DNA of 64,000 nucleotides from Bettongia penicillata ogilbyi (GCA_023548195.1 JAJHZJ010000531.1:5420400-5484399), one strand, 5' to 3'; positions 10,997 through 22,218 are shown, counted from the stretch's first letter. Notes: generated by a model not told the origin, from the letters alone. Translations and numbers: made by a program.

Positions 10997-11254
10997 TGGG
11001 GGGAGTTTTATGGAAAGTGTAGATGAACATGTGAAGACCAGCAGATGACACAGAGCCTAGGACCAGATACTTCACCCAAATATTACAATAAGGCATCACA
11101 AACACCCCATAAAAGAAAAATAATAAGATTTCTCTGGTACAAAGGAAGGGCCAAAAAATTTTACATGAATTTTTTAGACCATAATGATACTGTACCACTA
11201 ACTTCCCTACCCCACAATGGTATGGAAGGGATAACTGTATATATTACAACTCCC

Positions 11255-11395
11255 TCAGCTTGAAGACAAGGAAACTCAAGCTCAGAGAGGTTAATTGTCT
11301 GGTCAAAGGTAACACAGGAAGTAAGTGGCAGGAACCAATCATAGGTCTTTGGACTTGTGATATATAAGATTAGTCTGTTTTTTCAGCACTAGTGT
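11255..11395 (-). mobile_element. MIR fragment
   Basis: 'gacaaggaaactcaagctcagagaggttaattg' and 'aacacaggaagtaagtggcagg' match the antisense MIR core, ending at 'tttttcagcac'. Confidence 0.7.
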
Positions 11396-11754
11396 TCAAA
11401 GTTTTCATGGTTAATGAGGACAATGATGGGCTTCTGCCCTTCAAAATAGGGTCACTGTGACTCCAAGCTCCTAGAGAAGATGGTAGAGAATGAGATGGGG
11501 CTGACGGCATATGGGCAGTGACTGGTCTTGGCAAAGGGAAGGACCGCCTTTTCCTCAAAATATCCAGAAGAATTCTGGAAGTGGAGAATGGAGATCAGGG
11601 AGCTTTGAATGGGGGAAAAAATCGAAAGACTGATTGTGTTTTTAGTAAAGAAGGAAGTAAGAAGATCTTTTAAGAAAGTGTAGCAATGAGGCTGCAATTA
11701 GGAGCTTGAGGAAAGAAGGTTGGAAATATTAGAGATTAAGGGAAAGAATAAAAG
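11396..11754. other. Unassigned, possibly old LINE
   Basis: Purine-rich on the plus strand, with the character of antisense L2/CR1 coding DNA, but no motif firm enough to assign it. Confidence 0.3.
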
Positions 11755-11810
11755 CTTTGCAGCACCGTGCCTGGCATACAGTAGGTACTAGGTAAATGGT
11801 TGTTGCTGAA
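11755..11810 (+). mobile_element. L2 3' tail
   Basis: 'agcaccgtgcctggcatacagtaggtactaggtaaatg' is the canonical L2 terminal segment. Confidence 0.7.
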
Positions 11811-11965
11811 GTGTTTTGAACAGGGAAGTTTCATGATCAGAGCTATATGTTAAGAAGATAAATTTGGTGGCCATTGTGTGCATAACGGATGGATAGGAGA
11901 TAGCATCATAATCCAAGGGAGAGAATGATACTGGACTGAATAAGGGCAATAGCAGGGGAAACAGA
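11811..11965 (-). mobile_element. L2 LINE fragment
   Basis: 'gggaagtttcatgatcagagc...aagataaatttggtggcc' follows the antisense of the L2 3' coding region, as at 235-410 and 51490. Confidence 0.5.
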
Positions 11966-12274
11966 ACAGAGCAGAATACATCAGTTTTGTACTTCTCAAA
12001 ATGCTTTTATATGTGGTTTTGGCTAAAACTTTGAGGCAGTCTCACAACAGAACCTTAGAACAAACTGATGTCACTTCAGCATACTTAGTGTAGGTGACAT
12101 TGACTAATCTGTAGAAATACTTGGACAACAAATTGTTTTTTTTTCTGTTCTTTTTACTTGCTGTGAAGCAAATACAACAACGACAAAACCCTCCAACTGA
12201 TTTCTTACACAGGTGTGCATGGTCTTGTATTTTTTCAAAAGGTTCTAAGAACCTGTGAGCCCCCTTGAGAGCAG

Positions 12275-12365
12275 GATATAGCTTTTAGCTTTCTTTGTAT
12301 CCCCAATCCTTAGCACAGTGCCTGGCACTAGTAGGAGCTTAATAAATGCTTACTGACTGAATGAC
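12275..12365 (+). mobile_element. L2 3' tail
   Basis: 'tttgtatccccaatccttagcacagtgcctggcact', 'aataaatgcttactgactgaatgac': the well preserved end of L2. Confidence 0.85.
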
Positions 12366-12439
12366 TGATTAAATGCCCCAGATCTGCTACTGCCCCCACC
12401 CCCATACTTAGAACTGTATCCTCTGGATCAAACCTCTAG

Positions 12440-12551
12440 AGACTTCAGTTTCCTCATTTGTAAAATGGAGATAATTAATAGTTCCCATCTCACATGTTTG
12501 TGAGAAAGAAATGAGACCTTGTATGTGAAGTGCTCTGTAAGCCTTAAAATG

Positions 12552-12588
<37 letters not shown>

Positions 12589-12605
12589 AGTTGTTCTTAT
12601 TGTAC
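12440..12605 (+). mobile_element. SINE-B with internal A32 tract
   Basis: The body 'cagtttcctcatttgtaaaatggagat' leads to 'ctctgtaagccttaaaatgct'. A run of 32 A's follows (12554-12585). The usual SINE end 'gttagttgttcttattg' comes after that run, so the A-tract lies inside the 3' domain. Confidence 0.8.
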
Positions 12606-13611
12606 AGTTGATCACCATCAAAGTCATGTTTGCGACATTAAGGTACCATGGGAGAGGAGGAAATGACAAAACTCTGAATATAAACACATAGATGTAACAG
12701 GTGCTGTATCTAAACCTTTTCCTGATCCCCTTGAGGAACTTGGGAAAGCTAATGATGTCTGCCCGAAAGTCCCTTGGGCTTGCGAATGGCTGGAAATGCA
12801 GACTCCATTTTCAAGCAGAGCTGAGATTGTTGATAGCTTTGAGTGATTTGAATAATCCCACCCAGGTGCCTGAAGAGAGCTAATTGGGGGTGAGAGTGGG
12901 AGGCAACCAGGGTAATTTATTGGCCCCAGAACTAGTAGACCATTCCTTGCGGGGTAGAAGATTTTTCAATCATGTGTCAAATGACGAATGGTTATCAGGA
13001 TTGGCAGTCCATTTTTTCTTAGCCTCTTTTGTACCTCAAGCACAATAGAAGATACGATTCTTAGTCAACCTGTGGTGTGTCCTGAGACTGACAGGAGCAT
13101 GAGAGAAATGCAACAGTCATTAAGAAGAAAACTCTGATCTTGTATTGCATTCCTAGAGTCTGAAAACCCTACAGGGAGAAGGGGGTTTCCTGCCTGAGAC
13201 AGATAAATGTTGAGATTTCTTTGCTCCTCGGTGGGAAAGACAATACCTGATAACAGGGAAAGTCATTTTGTCTCTTGGCTGGAACAAAAAAAAAAAGACA
13301 GTTGTTAGTCTGAGAAAGGGCTACACCTGGGTTTCCAGCTAAGTTAAAAGGCAAGGAGGAAGGTCTGTGACAGTGATACTTTCTGGAATCGATGACAAAC
13401 TGCACAGAGACAAAACAGCCTAACTAGGGATACCTATAGGAAACACAAGGGAAAGACAGAGGACATTTCTTCCCTGGAGTTACTCTACACCTGAGGGCAG
13501 TCAGTACGCATCAGAAAGCAACTGATGGTACCTCCATCATCAGTAAGAATGGAAGCAGAAGAACTTAACATATTTGGTTCTGTCTGTGCTTGGAAAGGGG
13601 AGAGTCACTCT
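12606..13611. other. Unassigned sequence
   Basis: About 1 kb with no recognised repeat. No exon-like frame stands out. Confidence 0.4.
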
Positions 13612-13862
13612 ACTATAGTACTCAGTGATTTGGAGTTCTGGGCCTGGACTCAGGAAGACTCATCTTCCTGAATTCAAATCCAGCCTCAGACACTTACTAG
13701 CAGCATGACCCTGGGCAAGACACTTAACCCTATTTACCTCAGTTTCCTCATCTGCAAAATGAGCGAGAGAAGGAAATAGCAACTACTATACTACTCTAGT
13801 GTGTTTGCTAAGAAAACTCCAGATAGGGTCATGGAGAGTCAGACATGACAGAAAAACAAACC
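13612..13862 (+). mobile_element. SINE-A
   Basis: 'gggcctggactcaggaagact', 'ccagcctcagacacttactag', 'ctcagtttcctcatctgcaaaatgag', then the tail 'catggagagtcagacatgac'. Confidence 0.9.
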
Positions 13863-13980
13863 TTAGCCTTGGAGTCAGGAAAATCTGTGTTTAATTCCTG
13901 CCCCTGATACATGCTGTCTATGGTCTAGCACATAGTAGGCACTTAATAATGTTTGAGGAATTGAGCTGAGTTGAACCTTT
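13863..13980 (+). mobile_element. SINE head joined to L2 tail
   Basis: 'ccttggagtcaggaaaatctgtg' resembles a SINE head. 'tctagcacatagtaggcacttaataatg' is an L2 end. Both are short. Confidence 0.5.
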
Positions 13981-14294
13981 ATGCACTGATAGAAAGAGTA
14001 AAGTCTGTGTGCAAGGAAGGGACTGAGATTTAGACAAAGGCATAGATAAACCTACATAGAATGTATGCCAGCACATCCAGCCCGTACTGTATGCATGTCT
14101 TGCCGTCTACCCTGATGGACCCATCTCCCCTCCTCCACCTCCTAGCTTTTTATTTCTTGCTCTAGGCTCAGTAATCAGATAATCACTAATGTACTAACAT
14201 CATATGTAGAAAGGCTATGTCAATTGACAACCGTATGGATCACCTCACCATTCTGTGACTCCCAGATACTCCTTTCACTGATGACCACTCTCAT

Positions 14295-14690
14295 ATATCT
14301 GTTGTATCCCTCCTTAGAATATAAATCTTTTGACTCTTCCCTTTTATTTGTATCCCCAGCACTTAGTAAAGCGACTGGCATATAGTAAGCTCTTTTTTGT
14401 TTGGTTTTTTAGTCATGCCTGATTCTTTCTGACCCTATTTGGGATTTTCTTGGCAGATATACTGGAATGGTTTGTCATTCCATTCTCCAGGTCATTTTAC
14501 AGATGAGGAAACTGAGGCAAACAAAGTAAAGTGACTTGCCTAGAGTCACACAGCTAGTAAGTGTCTGAGGCCAGATTTGAACTCACAAAGAGGAATCTTT
14601 CTGATTCTGTCTGATATTTTATACACTGTACCACCTAACTATCCTAGTAAACTCTTAAGTACTTTTTCATTCATTAATTCATTGTCCATA
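14295..14690 (+). mobile_element. L2 3' end, interrupted by SINE-A
   Basis: 'tccttagaatataaatc', 'tttgtatccccagcacttagtaaagc' and 'ctggcatatagtaagctc' run up to a SINE. The terminal 'cattcattaattcattg' lies beyond it. Confidence 0.75.
14395..14644 (-). mobile_element. SINE-A with 12-bp TSD
   Basis: Antisense copy inserted in the L2 tail. The duplication TAGTAAGCTCTT (14383-14394) / TAGTAAACTCTT (14645-14656) differs at one base. The interior shows 'tggtttgtcattccattctcc', 'ttttacagatgaggaaactgaggca' and 'agagtcacacagctagtaag'. Confidence 0.9.
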
Positions 14691-15192
14691 TGGTCTGAGA
14701 GGGAGTTCATGAATAATGTTATTCCTGAATCCCTGTTTCCTAGTTAGAGAAAAAAAATATCCTAGGCCTAGAAAGAGAGACTCTTGAGTAACTCTAGCCT
14801 TGGACATTGCCTTAAGAGTAACCACAAATTCAAGAGTTCAGAGATTGTGAACTTCTAAAGTTAATGGGCAATGTTCCTCTTGGAGAAAGGAAAAGGTCTC
14901 CCACATGGAGCCAAGGAAGGAGGAACGTTAAAAAGAATAAAGCCATGCAATGAGAGGAGGGGACAAGAGAGCAAGCTGTCACCACCACCACCCTACTATT
15001 TCTATGAGTGATGCAGATAGTGAAGACCCTTTGGGAAAGGATTTGCCTAGACATAAGCTATATAAAAGCTATAATCAGAGATTTCTCAGAGCAAATTGTG
15101 GTTGGAAGGGAGTATACGAGCCAAAGTGAAAAGTACCCTTCCCAAGATAAGCCCCAGATCATCTGAACCCTAGCACTTGGCAGTCATGGGTT
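14691..15192. other. Unassigned sequence
   Basis: No recognisable element or gene. Confidence 0.4.
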
Positions 15193-15210
15193 ACATCTAT
15201 GTCTTCTTAA

Positions 15211-15380
15211 TATAAATTTATTTATTTAACATTTTACATTCATTTTCATAAAATTTTGGGTTCCAAATTTTCTCCCCATTTGTCCCCTCCCCCCACCCCA
15301 ATACACCGAGCATTCTAATTTCCCCTATCACCAATCTGCCCTCTCTTCTATCATCCCTCCCTTCTCTTGTCCCCATCTTC
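15211..15380 (-). mobile_element. Short L1 3' tail with 18-bp TSD
   Basis: A 170-bp L1 3' end on the minus strand flanked by ACATCTATGTCTTCTTAA at 15193-15210 and 15381-15398. The sequence is almost the reverse complement of 6-178. The T-rich left side is the A-tail. Confidence 0.95.
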
Positions 15381-15404
15381 ACATCTATGTCTTCTTAAGA
15401 CAGT

Positions 15405-15665
15405 TTCTGGTATAGTAAGAGGAGCCCAGGACGCAGAATCTTTTGATTCCCAACTAGGTCTAAGTCCCAACTCTCCCACTTATCAGTTTTATGACCCTGA
15501 GGTCATAAAACCTCACCAAACCTTACTTGCTTTAGCTGTGAAAATGGAGTTAAAAATAGTATTTGTACTGCCTACTCCATAGGATTATTACTAAGAATAA
15601 ATAATAGAATCATCTAAAGCATTTTGAATTGATAAAGTGTTATGAAAGGTTAACTTCTGTTATGC
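15405..15665 (+). mobile_element. SINE-B/MIR
   Basis: Degraded order: 'ccactatcag...atgaccctgaggt'-like head, 'gctgtgaaaatggag', 'tactgcctactccataggattattactaag', 'gataaagtgttatgaaaggttaac'. Confidence 0.6.
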
Positions 15666-16029
15666 CTAACTTAAAGCTCATGTTTATCACTAGCATCAGT
15701 CCGATTCTGACGCTCTAGCTACTGGTCCTTTCCCTCCCTGGGGACTTTTAGAAAGTATGCTTATCACACCCCTTTCTCCTAGCTTCTGATTCATCCTGAT
15801 GTAATGGCAATGGTCCACAGGTGCTCCTGTATCATGCTGAATTTCTGTCAGAAATTAAGAGTAGATGGGAACAACCTGATTCAGTTCAGCTTACAGAAGA
15901 GCAAGAGAATGTTAAGGGAGAATCTGGGAATAGGTATACTATTACTGAGCATTTTTTCTTGTTTTGCATTACCAATTTTAAGTGCTGTTCCTTCTTATGG
16001 CATGATCTGTAAAGCTTCTATGGATTCCT
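15666..16029. other. Unassigned sequence
   Basis: Two overlapping unfamiliar frames (15804-16061); nothing recognised. Confidence 0.35.
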
Positions 16030-16205
16030 GTTTTGTGGATAGAGGGCTGGATTGGGAGTGAGGATCTTGCCTCAGATAATTACTGTGTGACCCTAGGCAA
16101 ATCATTTACCTTCTCTCAGTCTCAGTTTCCTCAACTGTAAAATTAGGAGGTTGGCCTCTCTGGTTTCCAAGTAACCTTCCTGCTCCAAATCCTCTATCTT
16201 CTTAC
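16030..16205 (+). mobile_element. SINE (MIR-type)
   Basis: 'gtggatagagggctgg', 'gtgtgaccctaggcaaatcattta', 'ctcagtttcctcaactgtaaaattagg'. Confidence 0.8.
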
Positions 16206-16539
16206 TCCTGGCCTCTGGAATGCTGGACCCTTTCACTTGGAGCATTCTAAGACTGGCAGGGGTGCAAATTACTGAAAGATCTAAATGTTAGAGCAGTGAA
16301 GAACAGTCAGCCTTGGGAAAGTTTTCATTTTCCTAATATATCACCATCAATGAAACATATGAATACAACCTAAAAATCATAAAGTATGTATGTAATGGTA
16401 AGACTTGCTTTTAATGGAGTAAGTTGAAAGAAAGGATCTGAGGGAAGAAGAGTTGACTGTAACATCTCTACCTTCATTGCTCCAAACCCAATTTCACCCC
16501 CACCCAACCCCTGAAAATGTGGTTACAGCTTGTGATTAT

Positions 16540-16740
16540 CCTTAGTTCTTGAAGACGACCATGACAGCTGGGAAATGAAGACATGACTTACAGTTGACTT
16601 TGATTTGAGGGAGGGAGGGCTGTGCAAAGTCACCAGCCTCATTTTCTCCTCCTTAGCCATCTGGGTCTAGTGGTCAGGTATTTATCAGGAGAGTTGAAAA
16701 TGGCCCAGGATGCAATGGGAGACCCTGACCCTTTTTGTTA
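16540..16740 (+). mobile_element. RTE-derived SINE
   Basis: Good copy: 'gacatgacttacagttgactttga', 'gctgtgcaaagtcaccagcc', 'gcccaggatgcaatgggagacc'. The stretch 16206-16539 is unassigned. Confidence 0.8.
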
Positions 16741-16769
16741 ATTACCAGATAGTGGTAACTTAGGAGAGG

Positions 16770-17170
16770 AGGGACTTTTCCCACTCCTTTTCCATGTCCT
16801 TTGCCATCTCCTCCAACTTCTTCTTCCTTTTCTTCCACATCTGTCTCCTCTCCTACTTCCTTTTCTTCTACTTCTTCCTCTACTTCTTTGACTTCTACCT
16901 TTCCCCTTACAATCTCTTCCCTTTTCTCCTCTTCACAAACCATCTTCTACTGCATCTACCTCTTCCTCCCTACTTCCTCTTTCACCTTTACCACCAGTTT
17001 TCTGATTCTACTCCTCTTCCACCTGTTCTATTCCACCACCTTCCCCTACCTTCCACCATGTCCCATCTTCTCTTCCTTTTCATTCTTCCTTTACTCCTAC
17101 TTTCCTTATGTGACTCCCTCTTTCTCTTCCTTCACAGTTTCTTCTTCTTCTTCCACCTCATCTTCTGATT
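16770..17170. repeat. Polypyrimidine tract
   Basis: About 400 bases of T/C with few purines, built on irregular cttctt/cctcct units. The overlapping Ser/Phe-rich plus frames and the Glu/Lys/Val-rich minus frame are low-complexity translations. Confidence 0.9.
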
Positions 17171-17694
17171 ATTCCTATTGTGTTAATTGCTTTGCAGAAC
17201 CAATTTCAGGTCAGGTTTGTCATGGACTATGCCTTTGTGGCCTCCAACATATCCAGCAAGATACTGAATTTAAAAGTTCCTTTAGCTCACCAAGGATGTG
17301 ACATGCCACAGGGCCAAGGAAACAGTTGTGTAGTAGCCAAGATGACCTTTAACATTTTATCCCCCACATATTCCATTTAAGGATAAGAAATATCCTTAAA
17401 ATATCCTTAATGGCTGCCAAGCAGAAGGCATGAGAAAGTCAGGGGTAGGTGAGAACTGTGTGGTCAGTGTTGCATAGAGTCAGGAAATACTTTTGGCAGA
17501 TAAGCATATCCAGTGAAAAAAGCATGAAGGAAAAGGAATGAAGAGTGCAGAGGGTATAAAACTTCTGTTTGAGAAAAAAAAAAAAGTATGTCAAAGACCA
17601 TTTTCTGCCACTATCTCAAGTATTAGAAAAGCTTCAGTCAGACCCAGACAGCATCATGAAACTACAGAGCTCCTGAATCAGGGCAGGATGATGA
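17171..17694. other. Unassigned sequence
   Basis: No repeat or gene recognised. A short duplication 'aatatccttaa' occurs around 17385-17410. Confidence 0.4.
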
Positions 17695-17925
17695 GTGGAA
17701 AGAGTAGTAGACCCAGAATGACTACATAGTTAGATCTGTACCCAGGTCGTCCCTCTCCTGGCTCAGTTTTCCTTCTTCATCCAGTTCTGTGACTGACTAG
17801 ATGTGTGAACTTAAGTAAATGCCTTCTCACCTCTCTGAGCCTCTGTTTTCCCATCTGTAAAATTAGGGGAGTTGCCTCTATGGCCTCCAAAGTCTCTTCT
17901 GGTGGTAAGTCTCTCCTTTTAAATT
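17695..17925 (+). mobile_element. MIR SINE
   Basis: 'tgtgtgaacttaagtaaatg', 'cctctgttttcccatctgtaaaattaggg', 'tctatggcctccaaagtc': sense MIR body and tail. Confidence 0.75.
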
Positions 17926-18734
17926 ATCCATGTTAACGGTAACACATGTTGGCCTCTTCTCTGTGCTGAGATTTGCTCATTCCAAAACATTACAGCAGAA
18001 ACAAAGTTGTTCATTATTGAGTTTGCAATTATAGCCTTGCCACACTGGGGTTTCCTAAGGATCTTTCCGATGAGATCAGTGCTAATATTTGAACCTGCAC
18101 CCCCTCTCCCCCAGATTTAGTGATGGAGCCCAAGAGGTGGGTGGAGACGGGCTAGGAAGGAGAAATACAAGATGCTCTTTTCTGGGCCCACCACCTGCTT
18201 CTCTGTGGAGGGAAGGCATTTTCATCACTTCCTCTGCTGCTTCTTCATATCCCTATTCCAATGGGAAGTCCACCAAAAAGGGAGAGAGGCATGTTCTGGG
18301 CAACTCCAAACACACTGTTGGCACTCTATCAGTCCGATTCTCCTGGGCATAACTCCCAGGAGGGAGCAGCATTTGGCAGGGCTGAGGTGGAAAATGCCTC
18401 TACATCTCCATACCCAGACAGTGCCAATATACACCCATTTCCCCCCTGCCCACCCACCCTGGCTCCAGAGCAGACATAGCCTGGAGGGATGGGAAGGAGA
18501 TCTGGGCTGAGTCCTAGGCAGGTCTCCAGGGCTCCCTCGTCAGCTGGCCTTTAGAGGCTCAAGCTTTAAGTGCACAGAGGTAGGTCAGAGTATGATTTAA
18601 CTGAATGACTTATGCATCTAGCCATGAAGCTGAGTGGGACAGAGATGGAAGGACAACTGGCAAGTCTCCTTCTGATGAATCAGAGAGTGTCTGTAGCACG
18701 TTGATGTGTGAAAGGGGAACCTTAATCAGAATAA
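17926..18734. other. Unassigned sequence
   Basis: GC-richer than its surroundings between 18080 and 18560, with overlapping frames up to 112 codons on both strands. I recognise no protein motif. Could include an exon, but nothing supports one directly. Confidence 0.35.
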
Positions 18735-19090
18735 GTATCATTCAAGTACTCTTTCAACAAATGTTACATATGCCATGGTACTCTATTAGGCTGGAAGAAG
18801 GATCTAAGGATACAGATAACCTGGTTCCCAGGTCCTACACTTTAGTGATGAAAAAGTTTGAATGCATAAGCATTTATTCCCATCCTACTATGGGACAAGC
18901 AATGCATATGTGCTGGGGTTCCCAATACATGAACAGCTCCTGCTTTCAAGGAGCTGATATTCTCATGGAGAGGAGACAGACCTATAGAAGAATTCAGCTG
19001 CAGGATCAATGGAAATTCCAGTTCTAAGTGGGGCAGCAGTGGGTCAGACAAACATGCCAGTGCGTGGAGATGTGAGATGGAGCCCTGTAT
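18735..19090 (-). mobile_element. Two L2 3' ends in tandem
   Basis: Antisense L2 ends at about 18740-18850 and 18860-19090. The second is clear: 'aagcatttattcccatcctactatgggacaag', 'cagctcctgctttcaaggagctgatattctcatgg'. Confidence 0.65.
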
Positions 19091-19142
19091 GATTGTAGAT
19101 TGTAGTATATCTGGAAAACTGGAAAGGAAAGATGGAGTCAGA

Positions 19143-19830
19143 GGGGCAGCTGAGTAGTATAGTGGATAGAGAGCCAGCCCTGGAGTCTGGAGGACCTGAG
19201 TTCAAATCCAGCCTCAGACACTTACTAGCTATGTGACTCTGGACAAGTCACTTTGCCTCAGTTCCTCTTCTGTAAAATGAGATGGAAATTCTTGCTGTTG
19301 GTGGTCCTTTGTTCTTGAAGAGAATCAATGACATCAGGAGGGTGGTGTCTTGATGTGCAAGTGAATTGGACTGAATGAAGTACAGTTGTGCAAAGTCGAC
19401 AGCCTCACTCTCTTCTCTAGAATCCTCTGAATCCAATGGCAAGAAATAAGTCAAGAAGACTGGTAACGGCCTTGGACGCAGTGGGAGTTCTTTCGCTTTT
19501 TAAACTAAGGTCTTTCCAAGGTTTCAGTTCATCTGATGCAATACCAATTCAGTGATTAAAAACTACGTAAGAATTGAGATAAAAGATGGTCTAGTTTGCC
19601 TTCACAAAAAGGATCAATCTGGCAGGAGAAGACCCTCAGAGTTTCTGGACAGAACAGAAACAATTGCTATTTACACTCACACTGAACCATCAGAATCCTA
19701 ACAATGAGCAAGTGAGGTCTGGACTGAGACCTATGATTGACCAATCAGTGAAAGCCAGAGAAGTACTCCAGTATCTTTGCCAAGAAAACTGCAAATGTGT
19801 TCACGAAGAGTTGGACGTGACTGAAAGTGA
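19143..19830 (+). mobile_element. SINE-A, split by an RTE-SINE
   Basis: The head and middle run from 19145 ('ggggcagctgagtagtatagtggatagag') to 'ctgtaaaatgagatgg' at about 19288. The tail 'actccagtatctttgccaagaaaac...gttggacgtgactgaa' resumes at about 19768. Confidence 0.85.
19292..19745 (+). mobile_element. RTE-derived SINE, long copy
   Basis: Begins 'ggtggtcctttgttcttgaagag' and includes 'gtgcaaagtcgacagcctcac' and 'ccttggacgcagtgggag', then runs on with 'ctaaggtctttccaagg'. It lies inside the SINE at 19143-19830; the end is approximate. Confidence 0.7.
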
Positions 19831-20559
19831 TTGACATCAAGATGGGATCTGGTCATGAAGAGAGTTAAATCTCAAACATAGAAGTTTTACATTGGATCCT
19901 AAAGTTAAAAAGTTTATTGCATTGAATGTGGGAAGCAGGTTGTTATATTATCAGATATTATCAGAACTTCACTTTAAGAAAATCGCTTTAACAATTTTGT
20001 GGATCGATAGAAGGAAGAAGCTTGAGGTAGGTGGAATCTCATCTCTTCTTGTTTCAGTAACATTCATAGTGTGAAATTTAAGGATTCTCTTCAACTTCTA
20101 TGCTATAGAGATATCAGAGGCCATTATACATTTTCTTGGATGTTATCTCCTGCAAATTATTGATCCTCTTTACTGATATTCTTTACTTTGTGTTATGATA
20201 GCTATTCTGTAAAATGTCTCGTCTAGCATATATATATGAGTAATTCTCTTTCTCACTCTCCATTTTTAATTTAAAGCTCCTTTAATCAGACTTGTGAGTC
20301 TACACAAATGTGCTTATTTCCTGGTGCTTATTGGACCAGCTCCACTTTTGGACAAGAACCTATCATTCCAGTTTCCAAAGCTCTTTTCCTGATACCTTCA
20401 TACTAAGCAACTCTTAATTGTTCAAATTCACCTTTTTCTTCTGCATCCCCTAAGGCCTTCAATTTCTTTATTAGGATTTCAGGATCTCTAACAATGCTTT
20501 CTAGATTTTTTCTGATCTTTATAAATCTTCTTAGATCTTTCCCTGGTATCAGTTATCAA
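19831..20559. other. Unassigned sequence
   Basis: AT-rich; no motif recognised. The right part may be more of the adjoining CR1 but is too degraded to call. Confidence 0.35.
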
Positions 20560-20960
20560 AGAATCATCTGGCCTACTGATACAAGTCTAGTCCCTCTTCC
20601 ACATAATAGCTTTCCAAATGTATGAAGATGTTTTTTATATGCCTGCTAAGTCTTCTCTTTTCCATGTAAATGCCACTAGGTCCTAAAACCTGTACTCATG
20701 TAGTATGTATTCAAATCTGCTCTCCATCCTGCTTACCTACCCTACTCTTGGAGATACTTTAACTTGCCATCATCCTTTCAAAAATGTCATTCTCTGAATA
20801 GTACAAAATAATCCCAATAGACTTTGACCAGGGCAACATCCAGTAGGTACAGGATACAGTAGAATTATAATCAAACTCATTCTAAACACTCTATTTCTTG
20901 ACTTAGGCTGCCACATCACATGGTTGACATGCATTTTCTATTCAATAAAGGAATTGGTGA
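20560..20960 (-). mobile_element. CR1/L3 LINE 3' region
   Basis: Antisense CR1 order: 'caagtctagtccctcttccacataatagc', 'taagtcttctcttttcc', 'gaccagggcaacatccagtagg', 'ttaggctgccacatcacatggttgac'. Confidence 0.75.
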
Positions 20961-21589
20961 AATTAGTTTTACTGGGTACACTGTCAATATTAAACATTAT
21001 TTCATGGAATGTTTGGTTGGTTCACCTTACAATGCTCAAAATAAGCATAAGAAAAAACTGTCATGAAAGTAATTGAAATATTTGTTGTGGAAAATAAAGA
21101 AACAGAAATTATGTGAAAAATCTGACTCTGCAAACTAACTCAACATATATCTTAATTCAATGACTTCAATGCGATAGGAAGACAAATGTTGGAAAACATG
21201 TCAAGATAAGAAATGGAAGAAGCCAAAAGCCTAAGGACTACTCAGAACCTTTCTTCACATATATCATGACTATTTTCTTCTATAAAGAAGTCAATAGATA
21301 TATGAACAGGATCAAAAAAATGAAAGAAAGGTAATGTCTTAATGCAGGGATGTAGTAGCTAAAGACAACACTAACTTATCTGCAAAACATAGCAGAAGAG
21401 AATGGCAGAAGATGAGCAGTATCATCTCACAAAACAGCAAAAGGTAGTGGAGGAGAAAACAAGCCTGAAGATTTGGCATGAGACACAGTTCACCAAGGGC
21501 ATCCAAGTAACATTTGCAGATGATACTAGAAGGAAGATAGCAAAAAGATGAAATGGTTTAGAGCCTCCTCTGTTTTGTTTTAGTTAAGT
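20961..21589. other. Unassigned, possibly RTE-related
   Basis: A-rich sequence without a secure match. It lies upstream of a segment that does look like RTE (21791-22218), so it may belong to the same LINE. Confidence 0.3.
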
Positions 21590-21790
21590 AATTTATTTGT
21601 TTTCAGGTTTTTACAATCACTTCCATATATCTTAAATGTTTTCCCCTTCCCTTTCCCCATTTCCCCCCTCCCTCCTCACTCCTTCCCCAAGACTGCATGC
21701 AATCTTATATAGGTTCTACACATACATTCTTAGTAAATATATTTTCACCTTACTCATGTTGCATAGAAGAATTAAAATGAATGTCTCCCC
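21590..21790 (-). mobile_element. L1 3' UTR fragment
   Basis: 'tttttacaatcacttccatat', a C/T-rich run, then 'atataggttctacacatacattc' parallel 9150-9260 in the minus-strand L1 there, so this is the same 3' UTR family. Confidence 0.8.
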
Positions 21791-22218
21791 TGTTTCTACA
21801 GTGATCTGTTCTCATTATTAGTGATAATATAACCACTATGTTTGGACTATATTAGCCCTTAGCACCTGGTGGTAGATAGTGGAAAGGACCTTTAAAAGAT
21901 TAAGACAGATACCAATAAGAATCTATTAAAAATAAATACATACATGCATTAAAAGTATGTGTTTTGGGGGTGAGTGATGCAACATCAGAAATATTGGTTA
22001 GGTCTGACCAAATACATACATAGATGAAGATTTCACATATTAAAGGACCTAACTGTAAAAATGGTACTTAAGAAATTTTAATTCTTTGACTCCAGGAGAT
22101 GACAGAAATGCCACATAAGAAATAAGTTATGTAGAATTCCATACAGTCAAATACTGAAGCTGAAGCTTAAATATTTTGGTCACATAATGAGGAGAAAGGA
22201 CTTGTTGGGAAAGCCCCT
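21791..22218 (+). mobile_element. RTE/BovB-type LINE fragment
   Basis: The end, 'atactgaagctgaagcttaaatattttggtcacataatgagg', matches the conserved 3' coding part of BovB-like RTE elements. The upstream part is assigned by position only. It is cut off by the L1 start at about 22220. Confidence 0.5.

Noticed and set aside
15804..16061. 85-codon frame with a hydrophobic centre
   Set aside because: No homology recognised, overlapped by another frame, and no splice or promoter context.
16801..17301. 166-codon and overlapping 124-codon plus-strand frames, and an 89-codon Glu-rich minus frame
   Set aside because: All are translations of the polypyrimidine tract; composition alone keeps them open.
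18172..18510. 112-codon frame with neighbours on both strands
   Set aside because: GC-richer stretch; no motif, and overlapping frames on both strands point to chance.
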